Shown here: positions 59,801 through 64,000 of the stretch, piece after piece
Position numbering within the stretch: position 1 is the stretch's first letter
Layout of the letters: the number at the start of each line of letters is the position of its first letter
Assembly (NCBI GenBank): GCA_010094025.1
Contig: ML991852.1
Location: 1 to 64,000 of the forward strand
Direction: 5' to 3'
Length of the DNA: 64,000 nucleotides
Origin: Viridothelium virens
Lineage: Eukaryota; Ascomycota; Dothideomycetes; Trypetheliales; Trypetheliaceae
Program-made: the position numbers and the translations under genes
The notes under the pieces: generated by a model
Told to the model about the DNA's origin: nothing
Database searches by the model: none
The model's input: only the letters and a program-made list of their open reading frames with translations

Positions 59801-62800
59801 CACGTCCCAGCGTCCTGGTTAGGGTCGATCTCCTGTTGCAGCTCTCGTGATTCGAGAAGGCCCTTCTCGTTGACCCAAAAAGAAAGATCCAAACGACGTA
59901 TCAAGAGACATAGAGCGCCGCCGGGCTGATAAAGCTCAAGCTGATGTGAACGCTCAAAGTAATTAAAAGTTCTCGAAATGACTTTGAACAGCGCGCAGTG
60001 AGGATTGACTAGGAGGCTTGCGCGTCGATTTGCTTTACGTGTATAAAAGTTGAGCCGCCAATGGCTAAGCTTTCGTTTCCATGTCTCAGTACTTGGACGG
60101 ATATCGATAATTCCTGAGCGAAGATCGAGCCAGTGATCGTAACCGTTGATAAGGGATCCAGGGATGTCAAAGCTTTGGTAGTTCCCAAATATGTTACGTG
60201 GAAGGAGTTCGAGGATAGAGTTACCAATACAAGCCCGGATTATTATGTCATCGTCCCTGAGTCCCAAGTGAATTTGATGCCCTTGAAATGGCACACTGAG
60301 CATAAAGATCATTCCAGGCATCCTACTGGGGTACGTCTGGAAGCTTTGATCTCCGAAGAGCCGTCGCACGTCGGTCGACTCCATGTACTTAGGTGGAAGC
60401 TTGCCTGGCGGTTGTCCGTTCACCAGCAGATGACCTTGAAGCATGTGGAAATGCAGGGTCTGCTTCGAGGTCTGGGTCGACACGTCAATGGAAGTTTCGA
60501 TCCACCAGTCGTCCGGACTACTGGGCAGCTGGGGCTGTGAGTATGCCCTTTGATTAGACCCTTCTGGTTGAGGCCAGATCATCTCAATCGCTCCAGTCAG
60601 AGCTTGAGGGTTATCTTCGACGGAGGACCTGATCAAGCCTTTCATGTGATGTGTCATTTTCAGGTCGCGGATGAGTGCAAATCGTAAAGCTTGTTGCAGA
60701 GAACGTGGATCGTCAATCAAGTTATTTTGTAGCACGGCTGAACATTCAAGAAAACACTTCAAGTCTGCTGAGGATAGTTGCTGGCGTGTTTCGCAGAAAG
60801 TGCTAAAAGTCTGCTTGCAAAGCAGTGATGCTGACAAGAGATACATTGAGCACCGCCGATGGCTTTTCGCGTCAGAGGCTTTCTGCAATTCAGTGCGCAG
60901 TTCTGTGATCCATCCGAAGGCGATGTTTCGCAATCTTTCCAGCGTTGTGTGCGATTTTTCGTAAAATTTCCGATTGGATGAACGCACGAGTGAACAAATA
61001 CGGAGCCCGAGAGAGATCAGCATAGACATACAACTTGTCTCACGCCAATTCGAGGCGACAGCATTGGCGCGTTGCTCGAGTAGCTGCAAGAATCTCTCAC
61101 AGAACAAGTCCTCTTGAAAGAAGCCATGTATGGCTCGAAGACGTCGATCTTGGCCATACTGGGGGTGATCCATTGCCACTACATTTTGGTCGAAGTTGAA
61201 AGACGTGTCACGGTCCTCTTCGACAGATAAACATTCGGGGCCTGCTTGGCTTGAAAGGTACGAAAAAAGCGACGTAACCGACTAGTTACTGAAGTTTAAG
61301 CTTGAAGAACCCAGTTCTGCCAACATCGATGGCCAACGGCGATTTATGCCTGAGAGAACACCTTGAAAGGCCATATACTCATGAATATTCGAGTTCTGAG
61401 GACACCTCGTCTGACTTGCAATGATTTCATATGATGTTGGCTCGTTGACTCTCATGGTGAAGTTGGAGGATCCATCGAGAGAAGCAAATGGCGAGGTACG
61501 AGGGAGTACCAACCGACAGTGATGCCAAAAAGTTGGCCTCTCCGATTGTCTTCCAGGCCAAAGATTTGTGGCCTCGTCATAGTAGGCCAATTTAAGTCCG
61601 TTAGGCATGCACACTTCGGAGAAGCTCACGGGGAACCGGATCGAGGCATAGTGGGTCATAACGAACGGTTTCGTAGTCGAGGCTAGGGAAATGCTTCGTA
61701 CATCGGAGTCATTGTATGGTTGCAGTGGAGAGTAGTCTCCAAGTACGATGCGGGGAGCCGTCAACTGGAGCTGATTCTCAATCCCCAGAGCGGCTAAGAT
61801 TTGCCACGTTACCTGTCGATACACTGCGAAGGTTTCTGGACACCCCAACTCAAAAATGACCGTTCTGAGCTGGTATTTATTTTCCGGGAGAGGATGTTCA
61901 TGTGCAGAGATCCTGATTCGGTTTGCTTTGCGTTCCAGAAAGCATTTATGACAACGTCGATCGTCATGTACCCGGTGGCCCAAGCTGTCCTCCGTATAGA
62001 GACATGCGCTTTCTGCAGCTTCCTTGCTGAGTGTCTCGTGATCAGCACTCAGTTTGCGCCACTCGTCCTCCTTCTTTACACGGGCGGCGCTTGCTGCTCT
62101 TTCAATTCGTCGTTGAATATCAAGAAACCTGTCCGAGTCCGTCGACTCGTTGACAAATCGTTCTCCGAAACAGCCTTTCCTTGGGTCATCAAATATGCTC
62201 AAAACAGTTCCTCCACAGGCTATATGACGTTTCCGAAGATAATCTTGTACGTTTTGCAACCGATCCATGTCCTTGAAAAGTGGTAGCTGCAAGCAATTCA
62301 AGATATCATAAGAAAACACTGGACTGAATTCCTTCAACAACGGATAGCATCTGATCGCGTACTGATCCAGGCTTGTCCATACTTCCATGATTGTCAAGAT
62401 CATAATACCTTTCTGTTCCGGGTTGGAGTCGTAAGCACCTGTTTGTATTACTTTATGGAGGTAGTGCTTTATCTGCGCCGCTACTTTTTTGAAACGTTCT
62501 GACTGGCCGGAATCGAGCGTCGAGATATTTTCCATTCCCTCAGCCTTGCGCTCAAGATCTGAAAGGCGAGTATACAGATTTGCGAACTGGTGATAGGCAT
62601 GTGTCCCTGCCGATGACAGATCAACGCTGGTCGAACCTTGGTGTGACTCAAGACGTTGGGAGTATCCGTCCAGCACATTCCGGACATACCCCTGGCTATT
62701 TGGAAGCGTCAGATAACAGTCAGCTGGGCGTGCTCGGCGCGGGAGTGATGGCACGGGGCGTAGCTGCCTCCTCTTGAACTGCTCCCATTGTACACGTATG

Positions 62801-63890
62801 TACTCATCTGCATCTTGAATGGCTTTGTGGAATCCAGCTTGACACGCGTCTAGGATTTGTCCATGGCTACTGTGACGTGCGCTGGGCTTCGTTTGTCTAC
62901 TGATTTCCAGCTTTGCCAGACGCCGACAAAGTTTTGTCTTTAGTAACGACACGAGCTCGGGTGAGCATTCTGCCTGTACGATATCCAGAAGAAGTTGAGA
63001 GTGCACAACGCACATCAGAATTTTGTAGCAGACACGTCCAGTTTCGTGGCCATACAAGTTGACGAGCTGTCGTTGCGCGCCAACACGTAGCACCAACCAA
63101 AGGGGGGAGCGACGCCACGGATTGATAGCACCATCGTTCCAACATACATCATCGCGTATGCGTTTTTGCAACTTCGGGGGAGAGATTGGACGTCCGTGAA
63201 CTTCGAGCAAAGCCATAAGCATGTGAGATACCAAAGCCGGGTCGGTGGTATCGCGACACTCAAAAGTAGAAACCCCCGCTTTGCGAGCACGAGCAGCAAA
63301 ATGTTTGATGGACTCTGTGCTTGCCTGCTCCAAGAAGGTTGAAAAGCTTTCTTTGAAGGTGGCCGAGAAATCAGAGGAGGGAATAAGCACCGACTGTCCT
63401 GGAAACTCCCACTCAAGAGCCCGATCAGATGCCAGTACATTCTCTGAAAGCGCAGCTGCCTCGAACACCTCTATGACAAAGTCTTCAGTTCTCACGGGAC
63501 TAAGCAGAGACTCAGTATAGGCTCCCACAGAAATGGATAGATCTTATCAGGAGGGGGCACTTACTTTTGTTGCCTTGCGATCAACACACCAGCATTTTGT
63601 TCGCGTACATGCAGTATCAATGTCTCGTTCTGTCGCAGGCCTGACAGCTCCGAGAATAGAGGGTCTTTGTTGACTTTCTGACGCGCGTTCAAGAGCTTCG
63701 CCGTTTCGAGTGAGCGGCGAATCGCGTCCAACTCAACATAATGCTCTCCACCGAGGATATCTCTGAGAGTACGACAAGCTTTGACAAGCTTGGTCATCAG
63801 ATCTGTTTCGATTTCCTTGAGGTCTCGGTCCTCTCCGCCTGGTAAGCAAGGAGGCAACACAATGTGATTGTACACCGAATTCAACAACAT
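53817..63890 (-). CDS. Giant DUF6606/DUF3638/DUF3645-family protein
   Basis: Very large fungal protein with five exons (63890-63565, 63499-61290, 61244-57489, 57250-54660, 54599-53817) encoding 3221 residues in frame. The N-terminus (NSVYNHIVLPPCLPGGED) is typical of the family's first domain. A P-loop MNMGQGKTSV lies near residue 2095 and is split by the fourth-exon junction. GFSGTNDNRSMLPLT near 2540 and YLDEAHTRGTDLKFP near 2674 (Walker B-like DEAH), followed by AMRLRQLG, complete a helicase-like NTPase core. The C-terminus is acidic (DAGDDDDYDEDFDENEIGD). Database records often label relatives ubiquitinyl hydrolases, but I see no proof of peptidase activity here. The third intron is 238 nt, unusually long. 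Confidence 0.88.
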
Positions 63891-64000
63891 TTCTGGCTTC
63901 GATGCAGCCTTGAGCTGCGAGGTTCAGTAGATGGAAGACAATAATAGGAGTCAGTCTTAATCAACTGAGCAGACTGAATTTGAACAAGGAAAGTGAAGAG
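63891..64000. other. Upstream edge of giant gene
   Basis: These 110 bases lie before the start codon at 63890. A possible 3' splice site (CTCGCAG) lies shortly upstream in the gene's sense, so a 5' UTR intron or an extra upstream coding exon beyond the window cannot be excluded. Confidence 0.35.

Noticed and set aside
1-64000. Mating-type alpha-box or HMG-box gene
   Set aside because: I looked for these in all frames listed and in the gaps, especially 10.5-15 kb. No frame carried the alpha-box (NxFxxFR-like) or HMG-box (PxNAFILYR-like) core.
1-64000. tRNA genes, rRNA, CRISPR arrays
   Set aside because: No cloverleaf with an intact GGTTCRA-type arm was recognised, and there are no regularly spaced direct repeats. 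CRISPR is not expected in a fungal nuclear genome.

Overview
The window reads as nuclear DNA from a filamentous ascomycete (Pezizomycotina). The evidence is the many short spliceosomal introns (about 45-85 nt, GT-AG), fungal-only protein families (HeLo-like/ankyrin, a giant DUF3638/DUF3645 protein, a fungal PD-(D/E)XK-like protein), a very AT-rich block that looks degraded by RIP, and above all the gene neighbourhood. APN2, COX13, APC5, ADE1, RIM2-type carrier, CIA30, RPS9, RPL37, SLU7, REV3 and SLA2 together form the housekeeping block that surrounds the mating-type (MAT) locus in many Pezizomycotina. The class (Dothideomycetes, Eurotiomycetes or other) cannot be fixed from sequence alone.

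Layout. 1-2.4 kb: AT-rich, TA-rich, gene-free, with one possible LTR-like fossil. 2.5-10.5 kb: APN2(-), COX13(+), APC5(-), ADE1(-). 10.5-15.0 kb: a decayed accessory pocket with a Tc1/mariner fragment, a ruined ankyrin-like gene and a PiggyBac-type remnant between inverted repeats. 15.0-34.9 kb: RIM2-type carrier(-), CIA30(+), RPS9(-), RPL37(+), a PD-(D/E)XK-like orphan(-), an uncharacterised gene(+), SLU7(-), REV3(+), SLA2(+). 35.6-44.4 kb: RHO3(-), CWC25(-), CSN2(+), an otubain-type deubiquitinase(+). 45.5-48.5 kb: a HeLo-like/ankyrin protein(+). 48.5-53.8 kb: mostly gene-poor around RPL21(+). 53.8-63.9 kb: a 3221-residue DUF3638/DUF3645-family protein(-).

I rebuilt the exon structures by hand. 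All multi-exon models below keep frame through every junction and give family-typical lengths. The genes are mostly housekeeping: DNA repair (APN2, REV3), respiration (COX13, CIA30), purine synthesis (ADE1), mitochondrial nucleotide transport (RIM2), translation (RPS9, RPL37, RPL21), splicing (SLU7, CWC25), endocytosis and polarity (SLA2, RHO3) and ubiquitin control (APC5, CSN2, otubain).

The main puzzle is that both classical MAT flanks, APN2 and SLA2, are present about 26 kb apart, with eleven other genes between them and no recognisable alpha-box or HMG-box gene. The idiomorph is most likely just off the left edge, beyond the AT-rich block next to APN2. Alternatively it once lay in the decayed 10.5-15 kb pocket.
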